A stretch of DNA of 34,549 bases, from positions 1 to 34,549 of the forward strand of contig JAKPJZ010000176.1 of assembly GCA_029553955.1 (NCBI GenBank), given 5' to 3'. The translations under genes and the position numbers were made by a program. This document shows, one piece after another, positions 15,386 through 23,766 of this stretch. The stretch is from Chloroflexota bacterium (GTDB taxonomy: Bacteria; Chloroflexota; Anaerolineae; SpSt-313). The notes beneath the pieces were generated by a model. The model saw only the letters and a program-made list of their open reading frames with translations. It had not been told where the DNA came from and made no database searches. Numbering within the stretch: the stretch's first letter is position 1; each line of letters starts with the position of its first letter.

Positions 15386-16426
15386 CTAGCCCTGGTCTAT
15401 GTAGCGAAGAGGATCGACGGGCGTGCCGTACAGATGCATTTCATAGTGCACGTGGGGACCGGTAGAGATGCCGGTAGAGCCGGAGAGGGCAATCACATCC
15501 CCAGCCTTCACCCTGTCCCCCACTCTGACCTTCAGCGCCGAGTTGTGGGCGTAGATGGTACTGTAGCCGGCCTCGTGGGCGATCTCGACCATGTAGCCCC
15601 AACCGCCAAGCCAGCCGGCCTCGACCACCGTGCCGTCTTTGGTGGCGTGCACCGGCGTCCCCCTCCAGACGGGGATGTCGATGCCATAGTGGAAGCCATA
15701 GACACCAAAGAGCTCGCGGTAGCCGAACTCTGACGAGATGGGGTGTGCCGCCGTCGGCCACAGGTGCGGCGCGGCCGCCCACTGCCGCAGCTCGCGCTCC
15801 ACGGTCGCCCAGTCGCCATGCTCGTCGTCGATGCGCGACAGGCGCTCCAACACGAGCTGGCGCAGCTCCTGCAGCGATTGCATCTCGGCCGGCATCGCCG
15901 AGCTCATGCCGACGACTTCTCTGCCGCTCTCCACCGCCATGCGCATGCTGCGCGACGACGGCTTGAGCGCAGTGCGCTCGGCCGGGGCGCCGCCCCCGCT
16001 GGCCGGCACCGTCGCCCCGCCCTGCGGCTCGCCCGGCGCGAGGGCCGGCGTCGCCGCAGGCGTCGGCGCCGGGATGCCGAGGATATCGCGGATCTCGTCG
16101 CTCAACCGCCGCACACTCAGGAGCTCAGCCTTGAACCCCTCCACCTGCGTGGATAGGTTGCGCACCTCATCCTGTTGGCTCAGGATGGTGGCCCGCATCT
16201 CCCGCTGTCGCACCCGTTCGGTCGCTTGTTCGCCCAGCAGATCGTTGACCCGGTGCTGCAGGCTGTAGTACTGGTAGCCAAAGACCCCCGCAGCCACCGT
16301 GACGGCGACGAGCGCGATGGATATGAGCGGAAGCAGCCAAAAGGGCAAACGCAAGCTGACCGGAGCCCGCTCGGTATGAGGCACAAGCAGGATCGTCAGG
16401 GCGTTACGCCTCTTTGTACGTTGCAC
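15386..16426 (-). CDS. M23 family metallopeptidase
   Basis: A 346-residue bitopic peptidoglycan endopeptidase. A short basic cytoplasmic N-terminus is followed by a membrane segment (about 28-51) and a coiled coil (about 55-130). A Pro/Ala-rich linker then leads to the C-terminal M23 domain. Zinc ligands are visible: H246 and D250 in HYGID, and H327 in HVH (325-327). H294 in YAHN is the other catalytic-site histidine. All are present, so it should be active on cross-links. The start is GTG 16426 after GAGG. A perfect promoter lies about 130 bp upstream. The longer reading to 16552 would be leaderless and adds an atypical extension. Confidence 0.92.
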   Translation of the reverse strand: MQRTKRRNALTILLVPHTERAPVSLRLPFWLLPLISIALVAVTVAAGVFGYQYYSLQHRVNDLLGEQATERVRQREMRATILSQQDEVRNLSTQVEGFKAELLSVRRLSDEIRDILGIPAPTPAATPALAPGEPQGGATVPASGGGAPAERTALKPSSRSMRMAVESGREVVGMSSAMPAEMQSLQELRQLVLERLSRIDDEHGDWATVERELRQWAAAPHLWPTAAHPISSEFGYRELFGVYGFHYGIDIPVWRGTPVHATKDGTVVEAGWLGGWGYMVEIAHEAGYSTIYAHNSALKVRVGDRVKAGDVIALSGSTGISTGPHVHYEMHLYGTPVDPLRYIDQG

Positions 16427-16560
16427 GCGTCCTCGTCTCCTCGAGAGATTCGTAATTTGCGCCAATCTTTGCCGATAGCGCACCGTAGGATGCCCGAGGG
16501 ACCGGCAGGCGCCGGCCAGACGCCCAACGCTCGTGGCGATCGCAGCACACACTATGGCCC

Positions 16561-16589
16561 AGTATATGCTAGAAGGTAGCTTTTGTCAA
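16561..16589 (-). promoter_or_regulatory. Promoter of the M23-bactofilin unit
   Basis: On the minus strand TTGACA (16584-16589) and TATACT (16561-16566) are separated by exactly 17 bp. The -35 overlaps that of the divergent rdgB promoter by five bases. The leader to the M23 start would be about 125 nt. Confidence 0.75.
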
Positions 16590-16611
16590 TGTTTGTCTAC
16601 TATGCTATCAT
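16583..16611 (+). promoter_or_regulatory. Promoter of rdgB-murJ
   Basis: TTGTCA (16583-16588) and TATCAT (16606-16611) are separated by 17 bp, about 35 bp before rdgB. It shares its -35 position with the divergent M23 promoter. Confidence 0.6.
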
Positions 16612-16644
16612 AGCCGCCAGGTCCTGCAAGCAAAGAGAGGGTAC

Positions 16645-17268
16645 ATGCGCTTACTGCTGGCCACGCGCAATGCCGGCAAGCTAAAAGAGTTTCGGGAGCT
16701 GATGAGCGGGCTGCCCATCGAGTGCACCTTTCTCAGCGAGCTGGGCATCGCCGAGGAAATCGCCGAGACGGGCAAGACGTTCCTGGAGAACGCCATCCTC
16801 AAAGCCCGCGGCTACGCCGCCCTGAGCGGCCTCGTCACCCTGGCCGACGATTCGGGCCTCGAGGTCGATGCCCTGGGCGGTGCGCCGGGCGTGCAATCGG
16901 CGCGCTGGGCCGGGCCCGATGCCTCCGACATGGACCGCATCCGCCTCCTCCTGGGCCGGCTGCGCGGCGTGCCGCCCGAGCAGCGCGGCGCCCAGTTCCG
17001 CTGCGTCGCCGCCATGGCCACCCCGGGCGGCCAGGTCTGCACCACCGAGGGCGCCATCCGCGGCGAGATCATCGACACGCCGCGCGGCAGCCACGGCTTT
17101 GGCTACGACCCCGTCTTCTTTATCCCTGAGCTGGGCGCGACCATGGCCGAGCTGGCGCCGCAGGTCAAGAACCACATCAGCCACCGGGCGCGGGCGCTCG
17201 CGGCCGCGCGGCCGATCTTGGCCGAAATGGCCGCAAGGGAAGGGCAAGGTCAGGCGCATGGCCGATAG
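16645..17268 (+). CDS. rdgB: XTP/dITP diphosphatase (RdgB/HAM1)
   Basis: A 207-residue house-cleaning enzyme that hydrolyses dITP and XTP to monophosphates, keeping deaminated purines out of DNA. Signatures are the nucleotide loop ATRNAGKLKEF (6-16), TFLENAILKARGYA (45-58), LADDSGLEVDALGGAPGVQS (66-85; catalytic D68/D69), HGFGYDPVFFIPE and KNHISHRARAL. The length is normal. Start ATG 16645 follows GAGAGGG. It overlaps murJ by 11 bp. The pairing is not functional in an obvious way and probably reflects operon packing. Confidence 0.96.
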   Translation: MRLLLATRNAGKLKEFRELMSGLPIECTFLSELGIAEEIAETGKTFLENAILKARGYAALSGLVTLADDSGLEVDALGGAPGVQSARWAGPDASDMDRIRLLLGRLRGVPPEQRGAQFRCVAAMATPGGQVCTTEGAIRGEIIDTPRGSHGFGYDPVFFIPELGATMAELAPQVKNHISHRARALAAARPILAEMAAREGQGQAHGR

Positions 17269-18862
17269 CCAGCCCCCTGTGAGCGCCGTCGAGCGCCACC
17301 CCGTCGCCAGGGGCGTGGCCGCCTCTGCAGTGGTCATCTTTGTCGGCCAGCTCCTGAGCCGGGTGCTGGGCCTCTTGCGTGTGACGGTCGTGGCCAGAGT
17401 CTTTGGCGCGCCGCCCGAGGTCAGCGCCTTCAACGCCGCCTCGAAGGTGCCCACGATCTTTTACGACCTGCTCTTGGGCGGCATGGTCACGGCGGCCCTG
17501 GTGCCGGTGCTCAGCGAGTACGTGGCGCGCGGCGAACGCGAAGAGCTGGAGCGGCTGACGAGCACGCTGCTGACGCTGGTGGGGCTCGGCTTTATCGTCA
17601 TCGTCGCCGTCCTCGAGCTCGGCGCGCCGCTGCTGGCGTGGCTGATGAGCGGCGGCCTCGAGCCGCAGGTGCTGGGGCTGGCCGTCGACCTGGTGCGCCT
17701 GATCCTGCCGGCGCTGCTGTTCCTCAGCCTCTGGGGCGTGGTGGCCGCGGTGCTCTTTGCGCGGCAGCAGTTCGTCTTCCCGGCCATGGCCTCCGCCGTG
17801 TTCAACCTGGGTGTCATCATCATGGCCGCCCTCGCTGGGCACCGCATCGGCGTGCCGGCCCTGAGCATCGGCGTGGTGCTGGGGTCGCTCCTGCAGCTGG
17901 CCGTCATCCTGCCCGGGCTACGCGGCTTGCGCCTGTGGCCCCGCCTCGACCTGCACCACCCGGCGCTGCGCCGCATGCTCATCCTCTACCTGCCCGTGGC
18001 CGGCAGCCTGGTGGTGGCGCAGATCGGCGTCGTCATCGACAGCAGCCTGGCCTCGCGCACAGTGGGCGAGGCACTAGCCTGGATGGACTATGCCACCCGC
18101 CTGATCCAATTGCCGCTGGGACTGGTGTCGGTCGCCATCGCCACCGCCGCCCTGCCCGCCCTGGCGCGCATCCGCGAGGATCCCGACAACACCCGGTTCC
18201 GCCGCACCCTGGCTGGCGCGCTGCGCCTGGTGCTCGTGCTGATCATTCCGTCGGCGGTGGCGCTGCTGGTGCTGGGGCAGGCGGCTATCCGCCTGATCCT
18301 CGAGCACGGCGCCTTCACCCCGGCCGATACCGCGCAGGTAGGACGCGCGCTGCTCTTCTACCTGCCCGGGCTGCCCTTCGCCGCCATCGACCAGCCGATC
18401 GTCTTTGCCTTCTACGCCCGCCGCGATACCGTCACCCCGGTGCTTGTGGGCATCGCCGGCGTAGCCGCCTACCTCATCGTCGGGCCGCTCCTGGCCTTTG
18501 TCTTCCACATGGGCTACATCGGGCTGGTCATCGCCAACTCGGTGCAGCTCACGGGGCACTGCATCCTCATGTGGGCGCTGCTGCAGCGCAAGGTCGGCAC
18601 GATGGCCGGCCACGGCATGCTCTCGACCACGGCCAAGTCGCTGATCGCGGCCGCGGCCGCCGGCGTGGCCATGTGGGCCGGGCTCGCCCTGTTGCAGCCT
18701 TTGCTGCCCGCGACGGGCAAGCTGAGCCAACTGGCGCTCTTTGCCGGCGCCGGCGGCCTGGGCGCGCTGGTCTACATCATCGGCCTGGCGCTGCTGCGCG
18801 TCGAAGAGCTGGCCACACTGATGCAGCTCGTGCGCAGCCGGCTGGGTCGCCCTGCCGCATAG
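17258..18862 (+). CDS. murJ: Lipid II flippase MurJ (MviN)
   Basis: A 534-residue polytopic membrane protein of the MOP exporter superfamily, with about 14 hydrophobic segments. It flips lipid-linked peptidoglycan precursor across the cytoplasmic membrane. The N-terminal signature RVFGAPPEVSAFNAASKVP, followed by LLGGMVTAALVPVLSEYVAR, is characteristic of MurJ. Start ATG 17258 lies inside the rdgB end with AAGGT upstream; reading further upstream in this frame only shadows rdgB. Together with the M23 peptidase and bactofilin across the divergent promoter, it forms a cell-wall neighbourhood. Confidence 0.93.
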   Translation: MADSQPPVSAVERHPVARGVAASAVVIFVGQLLSRVLGLLRVTVVARVFGAPPEVSAFNAASKVPTIFYDLLLGGMVTAALVPVLSEYVARGEREELERLTSTLLTLVGLGFIVIVAVLELGAPLLAWLMSGGLEPQVLGLAVDLVRLILPALLFLSLWGVVAAVLFARQQFVFPAMASAVFNLGVIIMAALAGHRIGVPALSIGVVLGSLLQLAVILPGLRGLRLWPRLDLHHPALRRMLILYLPVAGSLVVAQIGVVIDSSLASRTVGEALAWMDYATRLIQLPLGLVSVAIATAALPALARIREDPDNTRFRRTLAGALRLVLVLIIPSAVALLVLGQAAIRLILEHGAFTPADTAQVGRALLFYLPGLPFAAIDQPIVFAFYARRDTVTPVLVGIAGVAAYLIVGPLLAFVFHMGYIGLVIANSVQLTGHCILMWALLQRKVGTMAGHGMLSTTAKSLIAAAAAGVAMWAGLALLQPLLPATGKLSQLALFAGAGGLGALVYIIGLALLRVEELATLMQLVRSRLGRPAA

Positions 18863-18941
18863 CAGCCTATTGCAGCAGACCGTCATTGGCCCGCAACCGG
18901 GTATCACGCTGCGCACGAGACCGGTTCGGGACCCTCAAGGC

Positions 18942-19027
18942 GGGTTTTGGGTGGGTTGGCCTGCCAGCAGCCCTGGCGCGCCCGCGGGCGCGCCAGGGCT
19001 GCTGGCAGGCCAACCCACCCAAAACCC
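18942..19027. repeat. 43-bp perfect palindrome without spacer
   Basis: Arms 18942-18984 and 18985-19027 are exact reverse complements with no intervening base; the centre is CCCGCGGG. It lies between murJ and the sortase promoter. As RNA it would fold into a hairpin of about 40 bp and could end murJ transcription, though no U-tract follows. No gene is seen in the rest of the 18863-19172 gap. Confidence 0.85.
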
Positions 19028-19105
19028 TTCCTGGGCCAGGGCCGGGTGGTAGCCGAGCAGAGTGCCCGGCTGATGCCAGGATGCCGGAGGGGGCAAGCTG
19101 GCTGT

Positions 19106-19134
19106 TTGACGCGCCCCCATGTGCAGGCTATAAT
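19106..19134 (+). promoter_or_regulatory. Strong promoter of the sortase gene
   Basis: TTGACG (19106-19111) and consensus TATAAT (19129-19134) are separated by 17 bp, 38 bp before the GTG start. Confidence 0.8.
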
Positions 19135-19172
19135 CGGTCTTCAACCATCGCTGTCTATGGGCAGGGAACCCC

Positions 19173-20210
19173 GTGACCGACAACCTGGACCGCGCCACAA
19201 GAGCTCAGCGCCGGGCTGCCGCGCGCGCCCGCATTAGGCGCATCACCGCCGGCCTCGACGACGAGGCCGATGTCCTGGCCGCAGGCTCGCTGGTGCCCAG
19301 GCGCACCCGGCTGGCTCCCACCGAGCACTGGCGCCCAGCGCTGGAACCTGCGCCGGAGGAGACTCCGGCTGAGGCCCACACGGCCGCGCCCGCCGAGCCG
19401 GCGCCGGCCATGCCTGCCGCAGCGACACAGGCGCCTGTGGAGGCGGCCACCGTCGAGCCGTCGCAACCACGTCAGAAGCGCCGGCTGCCGCTGCCCAAGG
19501 ACCGCACACAGACAGCCTCGTGGCTCGACCGGCTGCTGGTGGCCATCGAGGTCGTGGCCATGGTGGGCCTGGTGGCCGCAGCCTTGGTGTCGTTCGGCCT
19601 GGTCGACCGCCTGCAGGCCGACCTGGCGCGTTTGGGCGGCCCGCGCAGCACGGCGACCGCCACTGCGCCGCTGCCGGTGGCCACGGCGCTGCCGCTCTTG
19701 ACACCCGCCGCCGCCACCGCGACGCCGGCCCCGAGCGCCACACTGCGGCCGAGCGACGCCGAGCTGCCCGGTGGCCGCATCTCGCCGACGCCCGGCGCTA
19801 CCCCGGCGCCCACGCCCGTCTCGCTCAAGGGGGCGCGCATCGCCATCCCAGCCATCGGCGTCGACGCGCCCATCGTGGAGGGCGACGACTGGCAGGCGCT
19901 CAAGAACGGCGTCGGCCACCACGTTGGCAGCGCCCTGCCGGGCGCGGCCGACAATATGGTGCTGTCGGCGCACAACGATATCTATGGGTCGATCTTCAAG
20001 GACCTGAGCGAGCTGCAGCAGGGCGATGACGTCCTGATCCGGACGCCCGCACAGACCTATCATTACCGGGTCGTCGATACGCGCATCGTCACGCCCAAAG
20101 AAACGAGCGTCATGGACCCGACGGGGAAGGCGATGCTGACCCTCATCACCTGCTACCCGCCGCTCGTCGACAGCCATCGTATTGTGGTCACAGCCGAGTT
20201 GATCGGGTAG
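19173..20210 (+). CDS. Sortase with long cytoplasmic head and Pro/Thr linker
   Basis: A 345-residue transpeptidase of the sortase superfamily, probably class D/E-like. Residues 1-115 are basic then Ala/Pro-rich and presumably cytoplasmic. A single membrane segment lies at about 121-144, and a Pro/Thr/Ala linker at 155-215. The catalytic domain then begins at GARIAIPAIGVDAPIVEGDD. The catalytic triad is visible: H267 (SAHND), C327 (LITCYP), R336 (SHRIVV). It would attach surface proteins or act on pili. No LPxTG-type substrate or pilin is encoded in the window. The GTG start is 38 bp after a strong promoter. The unusually long head is an oddity. Confidence 0.92.
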   Translation: MTDNLDRATRAQRRAAARARIRRITAGLDDEADVLAAGSLVPRRTRLAPTEHWRPALEPAPEETPAEAHTAAPAEPAPAMPAAATQAPVEAATVEPSQPRQKRRLPLPKDRTQTASWLDRLLVAIEVVAMVGLVAAALVSFGLVDRLQADLARLGGPRSTATATAPLPVATALPLLTPAAATATPAPSATLRPSDAELPGGRISPTPGATPAPTPVSLKGARIAIPAIGVDAPIVEGDDWQALKNGVGHHVGSALPGAADNMVLSAHNDIYGSIFKDLSELQQGDDVLIRTPAQTYHYRVVDTRIVTPKETSVMDPTGKAMLTLITCYPPLVDSHRIVVTAELIG

Positions 20211-20233
20211 AGACTCAGGAGGCAAAGGAGCAC

Positions 20234-20497
20234 ATGGCCAAGAAATCCGCCAAGCGCCGGTCGCAGGTGAAATCGGCGGTGCGCCAGGCCGAGCGGAACG
20301 TGGTGAGCGCCGCCGGCACCACCACCATCCGCCCGAGCGCCGCAGCCGAGCAGCCCGCGCCCGCGCACACCACTGCCGACCTCGCTGGCGAGTATCGCTA
20401 CGTCCTCGGCGACCTGCGCCGCATCGGCATCCTCGCCGCGTCAATGTTCGCGCTGCTGGTCGCCATCGCCCTCGTCGCCCAGTTCGTCATCAAATAG
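20234..20497 (+). CDS. Small C-tail membrane protein of unknown function
   Basis: An 87-residue protein with a very basic N-terminus (KKSAKRRSQVKSAVRQAER), an Ala/Pro/Thr middle, then LAGEYRYVLGDLRRIGILAA and a C-terminal membrane segment (about 66-86). The YxYVxxDLRRIxxLA pattern before a terminal helix is something I associate with small Chloroflexota membrane proteins, but I can give it no function. It begins 23 bp after the sortase stop with AGGAGG and GGAG sites upstream, so it is probably in the same transcript. Confidence 0.75.
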   Translation: MAKKSAKRRSQVKSAVRQAERNVVSAAGTTTIRPSAAAEQPAPAHTTADLAGEYRYVLGDLRRIGILAASMFALLVAIALVAQFVIK

Positions 20498-20505
20498 CCG
20501 TTCTT

Positions 20506-20568
20506 AAGGGGGGTGCGCAGCGCCGTTGGCCCGCCCGCGGGCGGGCCAACGACGCTGCGCACCCCCTT
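20506..20568. terminator. Near-perfect long hairpin after the sortase unit
   Basis: Arms of about 31 bp (20506-20537 with 20538-20568) with one mismatch, one bulged G, and centre CCCGCGGG as in the 18942 palindrome. It starts 8 bp after the stop codon. Confidence 0.65.
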
Positions 20569-20697
20569 GCCTAAGCGCCACCTCGGGCCGCGCGGCGCTG
20601 CCGGCATCCTCCAGCCGCAGGCCCTGCCGTCTGCCCTGGCGATCTGGCCAGGCTGCAACCTCGCCGGGCGCCTGAAGCACGGGACAGGCGATTGCAG

Positions 20698-20800
20698 TAT
20701 ACTGCTCCTGGCACGACGTTTCGCTCATTGGCGCCGCGGGTGAGGCTTCACAGCAGGCAACCTCACCTCACGGGTTCGGCACCGGGAAGGAAAGCGATCG
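20698..20800 (+). promoter_or_regulatory. Possible promoter and structured leader
   Basis: A TATACT at 20698-20703 has no acceptable -35, so the promoter is tentative. Between it and the start codon, GGTGAGG (20739-20745) pairs with CCTCACC (20761-20767) around a 15-nt loop, about 30 bases before the GGAAGG ribosome binding site. I do not recognise a riboswitch class. Confidence 0.3.
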
Positions 20801-21628
20801 ATGAAGGGTCCACGGTACGTCTACACGGCGAGGGGCGCGGGCCTGACCTTTGCGGTCGCAGCGGCCCTGTTCGCCTTCACACTGCAGCCACTGTACCTGG
20901 CGCTGCCCATTGTGGGGGCGTTGGCCGGGCTGGCCTTGGGCACAGCAGTCGAGCGGCGCAGCACGATGCAGCCACAGGACGCCGGCACCGCAGCAGCCAC
21001 AAGTGCGACGCGTTCGCTGCCGGCGCGAGTGCTGCAACACCAGAGTCTGATCGTGCGCTTTGCCGGGCTGCTGGCCATCGCCGCGCTGCTCTTTGTCGCC
21101 GCCTGGTACGCCGGCTATCACCTGTTGCCCGAGGGGGTGTTGCGCTCCAAGAACGCTGCAGCGGCGGCGGTTGGCGGCACGGTCGCGCCGAACGTGCTCA
21201 TGGAGTGGCTGCCCATGGTGCTGTGGAACGTCGGTGTGGGCTGCGGCTTGGTGGTGCTCGGCAACATCGCGCTGCGCATCAACGGCTATCCGCTGGGCTA
21301 CCTGGCGCCGCTGGTCAACGTGGTGATCTACGGCCTGGTCATCGGCTCGAACTCGTTCGCCATCCCCATGGCCCAGCGCCTGGCGCCCTCGCTGGCCGTG
21401 CTGGAGCGCGCTGGGCCCTACGAGTTCGCCGCCTACCTGCTGGTGGCCGCGGCCACGGCGTCGCTCTCGCGCTGGGAGATCAAGCGCTTCATGCGCACCA
21501 ACCCCGAGCGCGTGCTGCCGCCGCCGCGCCTGGCATTGACCGCGGGCCAGTGGGCCGCCGTCGGGCTCGCCCTCGCCCTGATCCTGCTCGCCGCCTGGCG
21601 CGAAGCTGTCATGGTCTTGGCGCGCTAA
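20801..21628 (+). CDS. Polytopic membrane protein resembling SpoIIM
   Basis: A 275-residue protein with about six hydrophobic segments: about residues 15-50 (two), 85-107, 132-160, 166-188, 206-224 and 244-265. The part NVGVGCGLVVLGNIALRING, then YPLGYLAPL, and later GPYEFAAYLLVAAATASLS resemble the SpoIIM/DUF95 pattern of ...NGxxLG... followed by ...GxxEFxAxxLAxAxGL. SpoIIM in sporulators helps recruit the engulfment machinery, but most members occur in non-sporulating bacteria with unknown roles. The N-terminal two helices are extra. The family call is tentative; that it is a membrane protein is clear. Confidence 0.55.
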   Translation: MKGPRYVYTARGAGLTFAVAAALFAFTLQPLYLALPIVGALAGLALGTAVERRSTMQPQDAGTAAATSATRSLPARVLQHQSLIVRFAGLLAIAALLFVAAWYAGYHLLPEGVLRSKNAAAAAVGGTVAPNVLMEWLPMVLWNVGVGCGLVVLGNIALRINGYPLGYLAPLVNVVIYGLVIGSNSFAIPMAQRLAPSLAVLERAGPYEFAAYLLVAAATASLSRWEIKRFMRTNPERVLPPPRLALTAGQWAAVGLALALILLAAWREAVMVLAR

Positions 21629-21762
21629 GCCCGTTTCGCCTCGCGGTGGCACCGGAGATGCTGCCTACGACGCCCACAACTCCATTCGTGGCAATTCGTG
21701 CCATTCGTGGCCCACCCCAGTCAGCCCGAGCACGCTCGCATAGCGCACAATCAGCTCAGCAT

Positions 21763-22797
21763 TCAGTCGAACTCTGCGCCGACGCAGCCGCCAAAGGTCC
21801 CGCGCAGGATGAACCCGGCCAGCGGGAACACCAGCGCCGCCAGGCCAACCGCCGTCAGCGCGCTGCGGACTGCCGGCCGCTGGCGCACCCAGCTCAGCGG
21901 GTCAAACGGCGCCGCGCCAAAGGTGCCACGCACGGCGCCAGGCCCGGGCACCGGCTGCCACAGGTTGTTCGGTGCAGTGGGCGACTTGGCCTCGCTGGTG
22001 CGCTGGCTGGCATAGCCCACACGCTCAAAGTAGCCGTCGGCAGCGCGCGGCGCCACGACGTCGAGCGCGCGCATCCCCACCGCGCTCGCGGTGAGCAGTT
22101 CGTTGCGCACCGGGCTCTGCGCCACCCGCACGATGGCCTCGGCCACGACCTCCGGCTCGTACACCGGCGGGAAGGGCGCCGGCTTGACGCCGAGGTGCGT
22201 CATGGCGTGGTCGAAGAGCGGCGTATTGACCGAATCCGGCATCAGAAAGCTGATCTGCACCCCCGTCCGGTCATGCATCTGCTCCAGACGCAGCGAGTCG
22301 TAGAACCCCTTGAGGGCATGCTTCGACGCCGTGTAGGCCGTCAGCAGCGGCGCCGGCACGCCAGAGAGCACCGAGCCAATGCCAATCAGCGCGCCGTGCG
22401 CGGCCTTGAGGTGCGGCAGCGCCGCCCGTGCGCCGTGCACCTGGCCCATGACGTTGACCTCGAGCACGCGCCGAAACTCGGCGGGCGGCACGTCCTCAAA
22501 GCGGCCATACACCGTCACCGCAGCATTGTTCACCCAGGTGTCGATGCGCCCGAAATGCTCCGTCGTGCTGCGCGCCACGCGCTCCACCTGGTCATAGTCG
22601 GCCACGTCGGCCGGCATCGCCAGGGCGCGGCCGCCCTCGGCCGTGATCTCGCGCTGCAGCAGGTTCAGCGCCTCTTGGTTGCGCGCCACAGGCACCACCG
22701 CCGCACCCGCCCGGCTGAAGCGCAGCGCAGCCTCGCGCCCGATCCCCGACGAGGCCCCGGTGATCACAACGACCTGTTCGCTCAACGGCTTGGGCAT
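21763..22797 (-). CDS. SDR-family oxidoreductase with C-terminal membrane tail
   Basis: A 344-residue short-chain dehydrogenase. It has the cofactor loop TGASSGIG (13-20), NNAA (90-93), the structural N115, catalytic S142 and the Y155-x3-K159 pair (YTASK). The core ends near residue 250. The tail continues through a Pro-rich stretch to a hydrophobic segment (about 312-332, TAVGLAALVFPLAGFILRG). This longer membrane-tailed form is common for SDRs annotated only as oxidoreductases, so the substrate is unknown. The start at 22797 has GAGGAGG six bases upstream. The preceding 21629-21762 gap holds the short repeated word attcgtg and nothing else recognisable. Confidence 0.9.
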   Translation of the reverse strand: MPKPLSEQVVVITGASSGIGREAALRFSRAGAAVVPVARNQEALNLLQREITAEGGRALAMPADVADYDQVERVARSTTEHFGRIDTWVNNAAVTVYGRFEDVPPAEFRRVLEVNVMGQVHGARAALPHLKAAHGALIGIGSVLSGVPAPLLTAYTASKHALKGFYDSLRLEQMHDRTGVQISFLMPDSVNTPLFDHAMTHLGVKPAPFPPVYEPEVVAEAIVRVAQSPVRNELLTASAVGMRALDVVAPRAADGYFERVGYASQRTSEAKSPTAPNNLWQPVPGPGAVRGTFGAAPFDPLSWVRQRPAVRSALTAVGLAALVFPLAGFILRGTFGGCVGAEFD

Positions 22798-22915
22798 GGC
22801 AGACCTCCTCACCCGCATATTCGCGCCACCTGCCCAGCAAGGGCCATGCCATAAGGCACTCCGCCGCTCCGGCAACAGCCGGCCAGTTCACTCCGCCGCC
22901 CGGCCCTCCACAAGG

Positions 22916-22993
22916 AGGGGTCTGGCGTGTTCGGCGACGCGGCTGGCCGCCCCGCTGGGCGGCCAGCCGCGTCGCCGAACACGCCAGACCCCT
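22916..22993. repeat. 37-bp perfect inverted repeat in a divergent gap
   Basis: Arms 22916-22952 and 22957-22993 pair perfectly with a 4-nt loop. Unlike most of the others it lies between two divergently transcribed genes (SDR and C_GCAxxG_C_C protein), so it cannot simply be a terminator for either. The remainder of 22798-23221 holds only the 23110 promoter. Confidence 0.8.
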
Positions 22994-23109
22994 GAACGGC
23001 CAACACCAGCGTAGTGCGGAGCGCGAGGCCCGGTCATGGCCTGTAATGGGTACCTGCTCGCCGTACACTCGCCTGCGCCACGTGGATGCACCCCCTGGCC
23101 GCGCTTCTG

Positions 23110-23138
23110 TTGACACAGCGAGAGGTGGGCAGTAGAAT
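23110..23138 (+). promoter_or_regulatory. Promoter of the C_GCAxxG_C_C gene
   Basis: TTGACA (23110-23115) and TAGAAT (23133-23138) are separated by 17 bp, with a leader of about 77 nt to the start codon. Confidence 0.7.
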
Positions 23139-23221
23139 ATGCATCATGCACACGCAATGGTCACTATCCGCAGCGCGAGCCTGCTGTGACTCACGCCAAC
23201 ACTCCCAAAGGGGGCTCCATC

Positions 23222-23692
23222 ATGCCCAACCTTCGCAGCCTCTCTGCATCTGAGCGCCGCGCCCTGGTGCAAGAGGCCGCTGAGCTGGCGGCCGAGCATT
23301 TCGGCGACCATGGCTACAACTGCGCCGAGTCGGCGCTCTACGGCGTGGCCACGGCGCTGCGCCTGCCGCTCGACGACGCCGTGCTCAAGGCGGCCACGCC
23401 CTTTGGCGGCGGCATCGGCCGCGCTGGCTGCGTCTGCGGCGCCCTGAGCGGCAGCGTGATGGCGCTGGGCCTGGCCCTCGGCCGCACCACGCCCGACGCC
23501 GCGCAGAAGGACCTGGCCTACGAGCGCGCGCAGCGCCTGTGGCAGCGCTTCGTCGAGCGCGCCGGCGCTGAGGACTGCCGCGAGCTGAACACCCTCGGCT
23601 TTGACCTCCCCGACCACAAGGCCCTGTGCACCCGCTTTGTGGCCATTGCGGCCGAGCTGGCGGCGGAAGAGCTCCTCGGCGGAGGGGACTGA
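23222..23692 (+). CDS. C_GCAxxG_C_C family protein
   Basis: A 156-residue protein with the conserved cysteine pattern of this family. C34 is in YNCAESALYG; C70 and C72 are in GRAGCVCGALSGSVMALGL; C119 and C136 follow. The glycine-rich FGGGIGRAG precedes the central cysteines. Members are presumed redox or metal-binding proteins and are frequent in anaerobes; the reaction is unknown. The start at 23222 is chosen for AAAGGGGG upstream; GTG 23186 in frame is possible. The coding end lies within the arm of the following hairpin. Confidence 0.9.
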   Translation: MPNLRSLSASERRALVQEAAELAAEHFGDHGYNCAESALYGVATALRLPLDDAVLKAATPFGGGIGRAGCVCGALSGSVMALGLALGRTTPDAAQKDLAYERAQRLWQRFVERAGAEDCRELNTLGFDLPDHKALCTRFVAIAAELAAEELLGGGD

Positions 23693-23766
23693 AGGAACTG
23701 GGGGGAAGGGGCATGCGGCGTGTGCCGGAGCCCCCTCAGCCCCTTCAGTCCCCCCAGTTCCTTCAG
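23689..23766. terminator. Hairpin shared by two convergent stop codons
   Basis: ctgaaggaactgggggg (23689 on) pairs with ccccccagttccttcag (ending 23766), with a small bulge and a loop of about 26 nt. The stem contains the stop codons of both the C_GCAxxG_C_C gene and the convergent GT9 gene, so it is likely a bidirectional terminator. Confidence 0.6.

Noticed and set aside
20739..20767. Riboswitch upstream of the SpoIIM-like gene
   Set aside because: A single 7-bp stem does not match any riboswitch class I can recall, and the gene is not metabolic, so it is kept only as a leader hairpin.
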